A stretch of 64,000 bases of DNA, from assembly GCA_011033025.1 (NCBI GenBank), contig WFMF01000175.1, forward strand, positions 1 through 64,000, in the 5' to 3' direction. The stretch comes from Beroe forskalii. Lineage: Eukaryota > Ctenophora > Nuda > Beroida > Beroidae. The position numbers and the translations under genes were made by a program. Positions 11,701 to 22,052 of this stretch are shown here, one piece after another (position 1 is the first letter of the stretch; every line of letters starts with the position of its first letter). The notes below the pieces were generated by a model, which was given only the letters and a program-made list of their open reading frames with translations, ran no database searches and was not told where the DNA came from.

Positions 11701-14700
11701 ATATGTGAACTCAATACACACAACTCTATGATATGTAGACAGGGCTAGTCTGGATACACCAATCGAGACAACAATGGCACAATTACCACAAATCTGATGA
11801 AACACACAATTCGTGGAAACGTTGTTTTATTTCCGTGCAGGAGGTTGTGGATGTAATAAAATTACTCAATTATTGATGCGTCAATGTCAGTTCTTGATTA
11901 CGTCCGAAGTTTCCGATTTCAAAATTTGGCGTACGATTTTTTGTTGAGCCAAGTTTTGGACAAGCAACATATCAGCTGGTTATGACTAATGGTGACTGAT
12001 GAGTGATGAATGTTATTTGAATATAGATTACATCAAACTATTGAGGAGTGAAGGCAGCTACATTTCAGTCAAAATTCATTTAAAAGTTAATTAGAAGTTA
12101 ACAAGCAGTTCACAAGAAGTCAATTAGCAGTTAGATAGCAGCTAATTAGCAGTTTATGAGAAGTTAATTAGAAGTTAGATAGCAGTTAATAAGAAGTTAA
12201 TTAGCAACTAATCACCTTCAGGAAGAGTGGAGTAGTCCCCTGACATGTTTTCTAGCGTATCGTAATCCACTGTATCTGGCGCAACAGTAGTCGGGGACAC
12301 TGGGGACCCCACCCGAGGGAAGGTGTGGCATGTGACAGGGGGCGGGGAAGACAGTTTCTGGTGGGAGAGGGAGTGGGACTTGCACAGGGAGAGGTGGGAG
12401 TTGTGGGAGTTGGAGTGGGAGCTCGAGTGGGAGTTAGAGTGGGAGTAGGAGTGGGGTTGCTCCTCCATGGTATTGCTCCTGGAGAGGGTGTGGTTCTCTT
12501 CCAGAATGTCGTACTGGTGATCTTCATCCTCAGGTGGGGGCTGCTCAGCGGGGAGTTTGGGAAGTTCTCTGTCCGCCATGCTCGTTGTGGAGTGGGTTGA
12601 TAGGGTGTGGTTCTGGAGTTCAGAATGTCACTACTGGTGGGGGTCATCCTCAGGTGGGGGCCACTGCTCAAAGAGGTGGGAGTTTGGGAAGTTCTCTGTC
12701 CGCCATGCTCGTCGTGGAGTGGGTGGAGAGGGCCACTGAAATAGGGGGGATTAGAGGAGTTTGGTGTAGGGAGAGAAGGGGGGGGAGTTAGGGAGGAGTG
12801 GGACGGGCCACTGAAAGAGGATGAGTTAGGAGTGGGTGGAGAGGGCCACTAAAAGAGGGGGAGGTCGTGGAGTGGGTGGAGAGGGCCACCGAAAGAGGGG
12901 GTTCTGGGAGGGAGCAGGGGTAGGGAGGGTTTGGGAAGAGGGTCAAGCGAGTGGTTGGTTAGAGGGAGATGGTCTTGGGAGGGTCAGGTGAGTTTGGGAA
13001 GTAAGGTAGGGAGATGTGAAGGACAAAATTATTTTCTTCCGTTAGAACGTTTCGTTCGAATATTAATTAGTGCATTGTCAGGGATGGGCAGCCTGTAATC
13101 AGATTAACTTGCATTAGAATACTGCAAACAGACAGAAACATTAATTGAATCATGTTAGGTAATTATAGAATTAATACTTTAATGTTATGCAAAAATTTGA
13201 ATTCCTGACCCCTTATCGTTGGCATTTGGTACGATTCTGGTTCAGAAGAACTTCCCATAACAGCACCATAGGATGGTTACTAAAATAGACATGCCATCAT
13301 TCATGTTAGTAACTTCAGTCGAACTTCCAAAGTGTTTCATTATTAGCGTTAAATTGCGAATGGTTCCCACAAACTAACAACCTACAATTTAACTTGACTT
13401 GTTGGATCATGCATCATGTGATTGACTACTGTAGTCAGTAGTAGGACCATGTGTATCAAGTGATTGAATACTGTACCTAAGTAGGAGAAATGCAGGAAAT
13501 AAAGCTGCAGAATGCAGACTTCTCACAGCTATCATCGATCATTTGCTAAAGATTTATCAATTCAGGGCTGACAAACATGTGAATATCCCGAACTAGCACT
13601 CCATGCCACACCTTATTTCACCCACCCAATATCACATTCACAGACATTTCCTTGTGTTTGACAGGACCCCATTTCAACACGGTATAAAGCACCCCACCCT
13701 CTCCCTTCCTCCACCCAGCACATTCCAGGACTGGGCGTGTTTTGTCTGAGCAGCTGCCAACTCATCATCCTAAATACCGCACAGGTGTGTAATGATAGGA
13801 AGCCATTGCAGTGCACAGAGCTTCAGATCACGCGATCCTGTCTTCTTGTTGTGACACATACACAGCTCAGGGGGCCTGCTCTACCACAGACACAGTGGAT
13901 CGGCAGCCTCAGCCTTTGTTTCAATACATGGTAGGGTGGTCTCCTGTTACCACACACCCTGATCTCATATAATGAAAAGCGGATAGCGTTACCAGAAGAA
14001 TGATTGAAGGTTGACTTTGGGTAGAAACTAGATTTTCATATTGTGTTTTTGACCATTGAGCAATTTCCGGAAATGATAAATTACACTTATTTTTTCTTAT
14101 TTATTTGCGATTTGGTAAATCTTATAATTTATCCACAACTGGATTTACATAATTTTCTACTATACCACACACGATCAGCTCATGTATCAGTCTGTTATCT
14201 GTTGGAATTGACCCTTAATATCCCCAGGAGATATGCAATATCACACAAAACCTTGCCAAACACCCTGTCAAAATCCTCACCATTTAATTAAACCTATTAG
14301 GATAACAGCGATATCACACTTAAATGAAGCCACATGTCAGTAGAGGTGTGTTTAACAGTGGCCGTGGCAGTGGCATTAAATAATGGGAACCCATACAATC
14401 TAATGATATGCACTTGTGATCTTATCCCCAGGACAATTCGCCATGAACAGTGAATTACAACACATATCAAGTAGGTGCAAGAGAGGATATCTGCCTAATT
14501 CCAGCCTTGGCCAGGAAGGGCAATAGAATTTTGCCAGAACCCTCAGTTGAGTCCTGATTTGCTGTTACAAAGGATTTATATAATTATTAGAATTAATAAA
14601 GTTCATCAGTTTGCATCCCACGAACCTGGGCTATCTAGTTTGTCGTGTCTGTCGGCTGCCTCAATGTTGGTTATGGTTATCCTGACGCTGCGCCTGGAAC

Positions 14701-15722
14701 TGGTGCTACTGCGACGAGACAACTCTTCTAGGGAACCGCCGTTAGCCTGAAATAGAGAGGGAGTTAGGATATGAGGAAGTGAACTTATCAATACACAGGC
14801 TCGGCCCGGATTTTGTGAATTTGTGAAAATCTAAACCATAAAATATGTTCACAGGACTTTATCACATTAATCTACTTTTTAGTCTTAAAACGATGGCAGT
14901 CAAGCCCCTTCAAGTCGCCAGTGGACACCACATTCCAGACGAAATTGGAATGTTATCTGATGGCTCCCACGGTCCTTCCATTTCACAATATCTTTTCTAA
15001 TTCATCAACCCTTTCGTGTTTTAAATGCCGAGTAAAAAGTATGATGAGAACGAAAGAATATGATAAGAAGGGGCTTGTATCAGGAGGTGCATGTCACGAA
15101 ATCCAGAACGGTACAATTTGGGAGGATACGGATAATTAACTTTAAGTCACACAATTTCGCTGATAAACAAGTTAATGATTGCATACTAGAGTAAATAAAA
15201 CCGATCAAGAATTCACACGATTAAGATTAAACCTTTAAGTATTTCTTGAATGGAAACCAATTCATTGTTCTATTATCTTATTACAGTGAAACAATAGCCA
15301 TTCAAGTGCTGCACATCCAGTAGGAAACTTGAAACGGCCAATTCGCAATCAAGAAATCATCTCACTAGCTCACTAGCGAGATGGATATTATTGATTTTTT
15401 TCAATAAATTTCTCAGTTACGACAACATATTATCTTTATCAAAACGGGCTAATGAAGACCTCTACCCTCACAAATAAACCCTAAAATTTATCCGAGTCTT
15501 TCCTCACAACATGTGAAAATCAAGCATGCCTACCCTAGAAAGACAGAGCAGTCTAGCAATGTGTTTCTTGTACATCATCCTCCGCAACTTCAGCGCCATA
15601 TCCTCCTTAGAATGACGCCTGCTCTGTGACTGTTGTTGTTGGTCGTAGTCGGGTGGTTTGGTTGGAGGTTGCTTGGGGAGGTTGGGGGTGGAGAGGTTGT
15701 TATACGGACAGGAACTACACAT
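5695..15722 (-). CDS. Unrecognised tyrosine-motif-rich scaffold protein, seven exons, ~518 aa
   Basis: I do not recognise the family. Exons: 15534-15722, 14626-14746, about 12216-12566, 11030-11550, 6752-6826, 6148-6266 and 5695-5875. Their phases join as 0, 1, 1, 0, 0, 2; the 12566 edge is the least sure. The start ATG is preceded by an in-frame TAA. There is no signal peptide, membrane segment or known domain. At least eleven YxxL motifs occur (PYNNL, QYDIL, DYDTL, DYSTL, EYTAL, TYSTL, SYETL, SYDTL, SYECL, EYSTL, PYAQL), plus Crk-type YDTP and YDIP and also YSEV and YASI. The protein also has proline-rich PPPGHSA repeats and RRSSTSSRRS. By analogy with Gab, p130Cas or LAT I infer a phosphotyrosine docking protein; that role is inference. 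Donors of the second and fifth exons are GTTCGT. A second frame overlaps the 3' end. Confidence 0.72.
8639..10988. mobile_element. 2.35-kb TTA-flanked DNA transposon, Harbinger-like, non-autonomous
   Basis: Near-perfect ~30-bp terminal inverted repeats begin GGGCCAAATCGCACGGGGAC at 8639 and end with the complement at 10988. They are flanked by TTA on both sides (8636-8638 and 10989-10991). A 3-bp TWA duplication with GGGCC ends fits the PIF/Harbinger superfamily. Subterminal zones repeat TCGCACGGCG-like words (8710, 8808, 8850, 8930), and the right end repeats TTTCACC words. No transposase or Myb-like frame is convincing; the frames at 9116, 9665 and 10045 resemble nothing I know. A tRNA-like sequence is nested at 8950. 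The element lies in an intron of the tyrosine-motif gene. Confidence 0.82.
8950..9029 (+). ncRNA. tRNA-like sequence, possibly a SINE head
   Basis: An A box (TAGCTCAATGG, 8957-8967) and B box (GGTTCAAATCC, 9006-9016) with a good D arm (GCTC/GAGC) and T arm (GTGGG/CCCGC) are present. The acceptor stem pairs only partly. The anticodon arm has only a TCC/GGA stem around an oversized loop, so it is not a standard tRNA. It lies inside the TTA-flanked transposon. It could be a tRNA pseudogene or tRNA-derived SINE; no A-rich tail is evident. Confidence 0.5.
11158..11280 (-). repeat. In-frame 21-bp coding repeat (PPPGHSA)
   Basis: Inside the 11030-11550 exon a 21-bp unit encoding PPPGHSA or PPPGHSV is repeated three to four times and followed by degenerate PPPNHSA and PPPF. 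A separate two-copy 21-bp repeat at about 11440-11475 encodes VAKQHSS/VAKQHPT. Confidence 0.85.
12075..12206. repeat. ~11-12-bp tandem repeat touching an exon donor
   Basis: Degenerate AAGTTAATTAGCAGTTA-type units run for about 130 bases and stop within ten bases of the GTGATT donor of the 12216-12566 exon of the minus-strand gene. Confidence 0.7.
12534..12960 (-). repeat. Tandem duplications of an acceptor and exon start
   Basis: On the minus strand, GAGCATGGCGGACAGAGAAC and about 100 following bases occur twice, at 12579 and 12706 (127 bp apart). The left copy carries the open reading frame and the right copy is decayed. To the right, four related units contain TTTCAGTGGCCCTCTCCACC-like sequence (near 12735, 12815, 12850 and 12890): a pyrimidine tract, AG, and the same exon start. 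The true acceptor cannot be fixed from sequence. The one at 12735 gives the right phase but soon meets a stop; 12566 is open but has a weak tract. Confidence 0.7.
13020..14625. other. Intron of the tyrosine-motif gene, nothing else supported
   Basis: AT-rich sequence without a repeat family or an exon I can tie to the gene. A TATAAA occurs at about 13682 but no transcript unit follows from it. Confidence 0.4.
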
Positions 15723-16524
15723 GGTGTCTTAGGATCTTCTTGTGCTATGTAACAGAGAAGGGATGATCAATTGGAACAGGATGGAAACGTTCAAACTGTT
15801 TCAGAAATTACATCAAGAATATACCAAAATTCCTCAGAAAATGTGACCACGTTACTAATAAATAAACGTCACTAGAAAGGTAGAAGAATGAATTGAATGG
15901 TTTAGTTTCTGAGGCGCAGGAATGACGAAAAGAAACCACGAATTGAATTAGACTAAATTCGCAGCGGTTCGAACCGCTAGTAACGGAAAGAAGATTCGAT
16001 TAAGTGGCTATAAATCATTGGCTGAGCTTAGCTGTAAAGAAAGTGATTGAGCGTCAATAGGAATTCAGAAAATTATACAGTTCATAAGTATCATAGGGCC
16101 ATAATCCATGGGCCTAATCCTACTTATGCCTTGCAAGACATCCGATGTACTTCGGACAATTAAAAACGAACAAAATGGAGGAATGAGAAAAGACAAAAGC
16201 GGTCGTGTTTTAAGAAAACTATGCAACTTTTATAAAATTCCGTAGGTGAAAAGCGTTTGCTATGCATCAAATGACCTATTTGACACTGTTAAACAGAGTG
16301 TTTATAAAAACATGATCATGATAGAATAACAATTATGTTAACGTTAAAAATTTGGCAACAGTGTTAAAATGAATGTGAGCATTCAATTCAAAATAAAACG
16401 TATTTCCGCCCAATTCTTAAACATAGAAATTGGAATAAATAGGGCAATGGATAACACGTACACTGCAGAGGGTCGGCTACATAACAGCTCGCCACCAGTT
16501 TTCTTCCCGTTAAGTTTAAAGGAA
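15723..16524. other. 5' flank of the tyrosine-motif gene
   Basis: Just upstream of the start codon, a minus-strand CTGTTACATAG followed by CACAAG resembles an acceptor, so a separate untranslated first exon may lie to the right. No promoter is identified. Confidence 0.35.
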
Positions 16525-16683
16525 GGTACCGCGTTTCCGCAGTACCCGCTAACATAAATTATACGTCCAGAGTAGGAACATTTGTCCTAACTGCAGGATT
16601 CATCTAACCGGTGTGCAATGGAAAGACTCAGCCCAGAGGAAGACCCTGTAAGATCAGCCTTAACCTCGACGTCAGGTAAGTAT
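16525..16683 (-). ncRNA. U1: U1 snRNA gene, copy 1
   Basis: U1 recognises 5' splice sites by base pairing. Read on the minus strand, the 159-nt RNA starts ATACTTACCTG, the canonical splice-site-pairing end. It contains a stem-loop II with CCATTGCACACCGG (U1A-type loop), the Sm site ATAATTTATG, and a perfect terminal stem with a GAAA loop (GGTACTGCG/CGCGGTACC). Human U1 is 164 nt with the same order of parts. The stem-loop I loop reads GATCTTACAG rather than the usual GATCANGAAG. A proximal element lies 50-63 bp upstream. Confidence 0.93.
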
Positions 16684-16732
16684 GCTGAAGAGAGCCAAGT
16701 CAGACAATATGAAGAAATGGACGAAATATATC

Positions 16733-16746
16733 CTTGCGTTTGAAGT
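16733..16746 (-). promoter_or_regulatory. Proximal sequence element of U1 copy 1
   Basis: On the minus strand ACTTCAAACGCAAG lies at -63 to -50 from the U1 start. The same word at exactly the same distance precedes copies 2 and 3, while the sequence between element and gene is not conserved. Confidence 0.85.
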
Positions 16747-18715
16747 ATGCATCAGATTTTATCAAGTTTTAATTAAAATTTACATGGCATGCAAACTATG
16801 CCAGCAGCTAAATGGACGGAAAAAGTAATTAAAAATGGTCACCAAAGAAAATTGTTTAGTCTATTCGAAGCTTAAAAATAAATTCATCAAATCCATTCAA
16901 TTGTTTGAAATTACTATACTGTTTGTCTCACAGATACTCACCGTAATGACGTAAAAAGTCTACAGGAATAGTAATAAAAGCTTAAAACTTCATTCCGAAC
17001 GTCTGCATAAATGCTCTAATTTCTGCCGGTAATTCACATAAATTATAATCCATTATGTTAAATTATGAATAACATTTTCGGAGAAAAGTTGTTTTGTAGT
17101 ATTTGTTTGAAGGATGCCCCATAAGAACTATATGCTAATATTCTTATATTTTAAATAAAATATTTACTTATTTATGGAACACTACTATATAAGGAATTTT
17201 TTAATAAATCTGTCAATTTTAAACATATCCGCTGTCATCACCTCTATTCTTAAGTTTTACTATTGCTTTGATATGTAGGTTAGGTAGGTACGTGATTCTT
17301 AGTTTTACAAATCTATTCCATGAAAAAAGGGATGAATCTGCAAATGTTTAAGGCGAAAAGTTTGAAAAAAATGATTAGGAGAAAACCACAAAAATTAGAT
17401 CATGTTTCAATCCGATTTATTAATCTCATTACGTTTCATCAAGACCCAGTTCATGATATAAAAGACACGGATATCTCAAAATGCCACGACCTGATTGATT
17501 AACTAATCATCAAATGAATGAGCCACTTCATGTATTTGAGAATTCCTCAGTACATGACAAAATGAAATATGTCTGACATGAACCATTGAACCAGATTAAA
17601 TTTCATAAACATTCATCCTCTTCTGTGCGACCCATTCCAGAGGTTCAGAGAAACTGAATTAAATTCAATTCATTTTTAAATATTTCGGTACAATATAATA
17701 TACACTTAAGTACTCCAACCCTGATGAATGGTTCATATTGACCCATTTTTTCAGCAAATTATGGTTCGGTTGAAAGTGAAAAGCACCGATAACCCTGAAA
17801 AAGAATTTCAAAAAGAGGACAAAAACAATTGACAAAATCAGTTAAGAAAGTACAACTTAATCAGCAGTTTCACTTAGAAGCGAAAATAACTTATTTTCAT
17901 TTCTTGGAAAACAAAAAAAAGAGGCCGAAAATTGGAGAGATATTATCAAGTGTCAAAAGATGAGGCTCTTTGAAATCTCCTTCGTCAGTAGTTAGCAAAG
18001 AGACTGGCATACGAGTGCACTACACGACTGTGAAATGAATAAGATACGATTTTGACTTTTCACTTGGTTATCGAGCAGGACTATCACATGACTACCACGT
18101 GATTATCATGTGACTTTCTGGCGAGCGCCGCAGTGTGTGTGTGTGATCTACATGGTTCCGTGCGAATTGATTTAAATAATCTTTGAAAATGGTGCCGACT
18201 TAGTAAGCAAAATAAAATATTCTGGAGATTTTCTAATGCTTTTTATTTGATTCCTCTTGGATTGTGAAAAATGGCCAAATACTGAACACGAATCTCGTAT
18301 ATGAAAACTGAAGATGAAATAGATCAAACTACACATTTGAGGAGTTTCCCATCATGGAAGATATTGGATGTACAAAATGCAGTGTCGGAACTTGAAGATG
18401 CTCAATTATGTGCAGCTGTAAAATCTACACAAATACCAGAGATTCATCGAGCGAATCAAAGTGAGAATCGTCTGATAAACCAGACTACATACCCTCTCCG
18501 CACACGGTTGAGAATATTTAACATCGACGCCGGACTGTCTCTCGAAATGATTTTAAACATAAATTCACAATCCGTAATCTTTGGTACGTGTCCGCGTATT
18601 TGAAATTCCCGGAGGCCTCATTGTTATGTCTCACAATTCCGTTAGGTATGTCTCACAATTCCGTTAGGTATGTTTCACGTAATTTTTTGTAATTTTCGAG
18701 CAAGCATCGCAGGGA
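16747..18715. other. Spacer in the U1 cluster
   Basis: AT-rich. The only structure I can support is a two-copy ~22-bp tandem repeat (TATGTCTCACAATTCCGTTA) at 18625-18670. Confidence 0.5.
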
Positions 18716-18874
18716 GGTGCTGCGTTGCCGCAACACCCGCTAACAGAAATTATACGTCCAGACTGGGATCATTTGACCCAACTGCAGGATTCATCCATCC
18801 GGTGTGCAATGGATAGACTCGGCCCGGAGGAAGACCCTCAATGATCAGCCTTTACCTCGACGTCAGGTTAGTAT
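18716..18874 (-). ncRNA. U1: Variant U1 snRNA gene, copy 2, with altered 5' end
   Basis: Same length and architecture as copies 1 and 3, but it begins ATACTAACCTG: position 6 is A instead of U. In U1, position 6 pairs with donor position +3, so this RNA would favour GUUAGU-type donors. Stem-loop II keeps CCATTGCACACCGG. The Sm site is ATAATTTCTG, and the terminal stem is intact through compensatory changes (GGTGTTGCG/CGCAGCACC, GCAA loop). The stem-loop I loop GATCATTGAG is closer to the U1-70K consensus than in the other copies. The proximal element is present at the same spacing, so it looks expressible. Confidence 0.9.
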
Positions 18875-18923
18875 GCCGAGGCCGTCGAATCGTATGAGTA
18901 TAAAAAGTCACTAAAGTTATTTT

Positions 18924-18937
18924 CTTGTGTTTGAAGT
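18924..18937 (-). promoter_or_regulatory. Proximal sequence element of U1 copy 2
   Basis: ACTTCAAACACAAG on the minus strand at -63 to -50, identical to copy 3 and one base different from copy 1. The variant U1 therefore keeps an intact-looking promoter element. Confidence 0.85.
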
Positions 18938-21830
18938 TTGCAATTCGATTGCCGTTTTCCAATTAATTTTTCTAGAGTATTCAGGAGCAATACTATGTTT
19001 TCTATCGAACTTGAGATCTTTTTGCGAGGATGGAGCGAATGTTGCAATGGGTGAAATGTCAGGGTTCTCATTTCTTAGATAGTAACATGTTTGAGCATGT
19101 TAATGAAGTAATACGATAACAGAAGTCAAGTCCTTGAACCCAATCAACAAGTAGCTTTGCAACAGGGGATAAGTAGAGCTAATTATTGCGTAAAAATCAA
19201 GATCACTGTCATTTTCGGCAAAATGATAAAGAAAAAAAAAGCTCGAAAAATACAAATTATGAATGTAAATATGTAATAAGGTGATAACTAATTATTAATT
19301 CGAACTGGCTAGAAAACTAATTCAATGGACTTCTGTTAAAGTGTACTATACCAGTCTATACAATGGACACTACTCAGAGTCAATTTTTGCATCAATCATA
19401 ATGACAATTTCGAGACAGAAATAAAAGTAAACCAATAACATTAGGTCCTTGCAACGACAACAAAATCAAAGGTACAATTCAACTTACTACTCACCACGCA
19501 GTAAGGAACAGATTAAGTTGCATTGAACATTGTATCACCATGGCTTCTTTAATAAGATATTTAGGAGGGGCCTGTCTTAATTTCCGTTGAATTGGGGCTA
19601 CAGAATGTTCTAGCAAAGGAGTGTTTATGCCAACACTTTCTTTATCGTTTAGACGATGTCTGACATCATGCTGTGGTTCATTACGACATGATAGAAAGTT
19701 ACGTAACTGCATTTCAAAGAATATTTGGTCCTTTAATGCCCCAGTTGATCGCAAAAATGCTGCCCCTTGTCTTGACTCATTAAACTAAACATGGTTTACA
19801 GTGCAGTAAGCCAGCTGGCCTCTAGAATGTTGAGAATTTACAGTCTACTTAGAGTTATGGAGAGAGACAAAGACACTGACACTTTAAGAGAGCACGATGC
19901 TTCGTCAGCCATAGACAGAAGGTGCCAAAACTAACTAATGGGGCAAGAATAGCAGGAAAATGACACAGTTGACACGAGGCATATAATTACATGCAAGCCC
20001 ACCAGGCAATGTATCAAGGTAGCTGTGAAATTAATTGTCCCTAGCAACAAACAGTTTAATGAACTGTGATATAAATATTTAAGTAATTTGGTGGCTTATT
20101 TTGGATCATTATCTCACCAGTGGAGTACCGACTATGGATGAATTACCTTACTAAAATAGAACTTCTATCTAACAGTCGCATATTACAGACAATTGGTATG
20201 GGACAAATTTCAGAATTAAAACGAATATTTGACCACGGAATATCGATACCTTGAGAAAGTAAAACAATAAGTATTCCCCGAATTGTGAACGAGACGACAT
20301 TAATTATCAAGGTAAACTATTTATGAAAAAATGCAAAAAATAATAGAAAATTCATCCTTTTAATCAGACGCACACGTTAAGGCGGGAACAAAAACTTAAC
20401 TCTCAACAGGAAAATGACGTCATGAAAATGTGCATTTAAAAATGACAGCTTCCAGAACATTCGACAGGGAAATAACACGACGAGAACGTGACTCCAGGAA
20501 GTTTTACTCTTATCGGCGATTTAATTGCAGAATGCAATGTTTTTGAGGACAGGTCACAGGGCTGGTCAGACTTTTGGGAAAGAATAGGAAGGAATAGGAC
20601 GGGAAGGAATAGGCAAGAATTTGCAGGGCGAGAAAGAAATGAATAGTAGTTCATATCAAAATATCATGTGAGAACACGTTTTTTGGTATCAAGGCACCAG
20701 TTATTCCTGACTTCTAGCCAACTTTTGCAGTACACTGTTCTGTCTACTTAAGTAAAAGCTCTGCGTTTCTCTGTTTTAATAGAATGAACAGTATATGAAG
20801 GTATAGTTGGAGTTGTGCCAGATACACTGAACAAACCACCGTTCACTCTTAGGAGCAATATTATGTGGAGTAAAGATATCATATATCCATGTAATCAGAG
20901 GTCTTTCGGATATTGAGTTTTACTTTCCCGTCCCACAACCACTAATAATCTGCAACACTCAAATAAATACACTAAATGGTAAACAGTATACACGCGTTGG
21001 AATTCAGACATGATTCTCAATATCTTACAAACTATTTTCTCTCGCAATGCTATTGAGAAAATGTGAAAACTTCTACATTTAACGTGAAAACTTTAGAATT
21101 GAGAAAAAAAAACGATAAATAAAACACGGTATTGTGTGACAAATTCAGTCTCAGACGACAGGGACATACGATAATCAGTAACTAGGTTTAGTAACTACTT
21201 CCTAAACCTACATTTCGCAGAAGTAGGATATATTGGCAGGGTGATGACATCATTATCACAGCTTATAGTGGAAATTGACCTCGAAAACCCGGCAAATTAT
21301 CGCGCGCAGTGCTATCACGCGATGCAATATAATGGCTAAACTAACTAATAATAACTGAGTGCCTACATAATGAATAGGCGGTTAAGATGACGTCATTATC
21401 ATAGCATTAAGTAGTAAGTTGATGATTTTGAACTGCGCGGGTTAACTTAACATTTCGAGATGGACACCTACCGGATTAGGGTCGTATCTCCCTTCAAAGG
21501 ACGAATGAAGGTGTCCTGCCGTAATAGGACGTAGTCTGCAAAACAAATTACTATTGCCGCTGGTAATAAGTAGGCGGTAAAATGCAACAGTTGAGCAGTG
21601 TTAGTAATGATAATGATGTCAATATCGAACAGCCGTAACTCCGGTTATTTTCAGGTTTTATACATTACGAATTAGATTATGTGATTTGTGAAATTACAAC
21701 GTTTAAAGGAGCACCTGCTTGTTGACCGATGATCAGATGGTTTCCTAAGAATCAGAGATTCAAATAATGAAACCACCGCATTGGGAAATCCTTATCAGGA
21801 AGCATCATGTTTAGCTTTGTTCATTGAGAA
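18938..21830. other. Spacer in the U1 cluster, no gene seen
   Basis: AT-rich, no supported exon, transposon end or repeat array. Confidence 0.4.
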
Positions 21831-21989
21831 GGTACCGCGTTTCCGCAGTACCCGCTAACATAAATTATACGTCCAGAGTAGGAACATTTGTCCTAACTGC
21901 AGGATTCATCTAACCGGTGTGCAATGGAAAGACTCAGCCCAGAGGAAGACCCTGTAAGATCAGCCTTAACCTCGACGTCAGGTAAGTAT
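21831..21989 (-). ncRNA. U1: U1 snRNA gene, copy 3
   Basis: I see no difference from copy 1 across its 159 nt: 5' end ATACTTACCTG, CCATTGCACACCGG loop, Sm site ATAATTTATG, terminal GGTACTGCG/CGCGGTACC stem. Flanks differ from copy 1 apart from the proximal element, which suggests concerted evolution of the RNA itself or a recent copy. Confidence 0.93.
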
Positions 21990-22038
21990 GAGGAAGCGAC
22001 TGCGTGAACATGTTATATTTGTACTCACAAGATATTTT

Positions 22039-22052
22039 CTTGTGTTTGAAGT
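22039..22052 (-). promoter_or_regulatory. Proximal sequence element of U1 copy 3
   Basis: ACTTCAAACACAAG on the minus strand at -63 to -50 from the U1 start. Confidence 0.85.

Noticed and set aside
12252-12671. Pro/Thr-rich frame of 139 codons on the minus strand
   Set aside because: It is an off-frame reading of the exon carrying QYDIL and DYSTL; its low-complexity text reflects the repeat.
18301-18603. A 100-codon frame on the plus strand between U1 genes
   Set aside because: No homology, splice sites or compositional contrast with the surrounding AT-rich DNA; likely chance.
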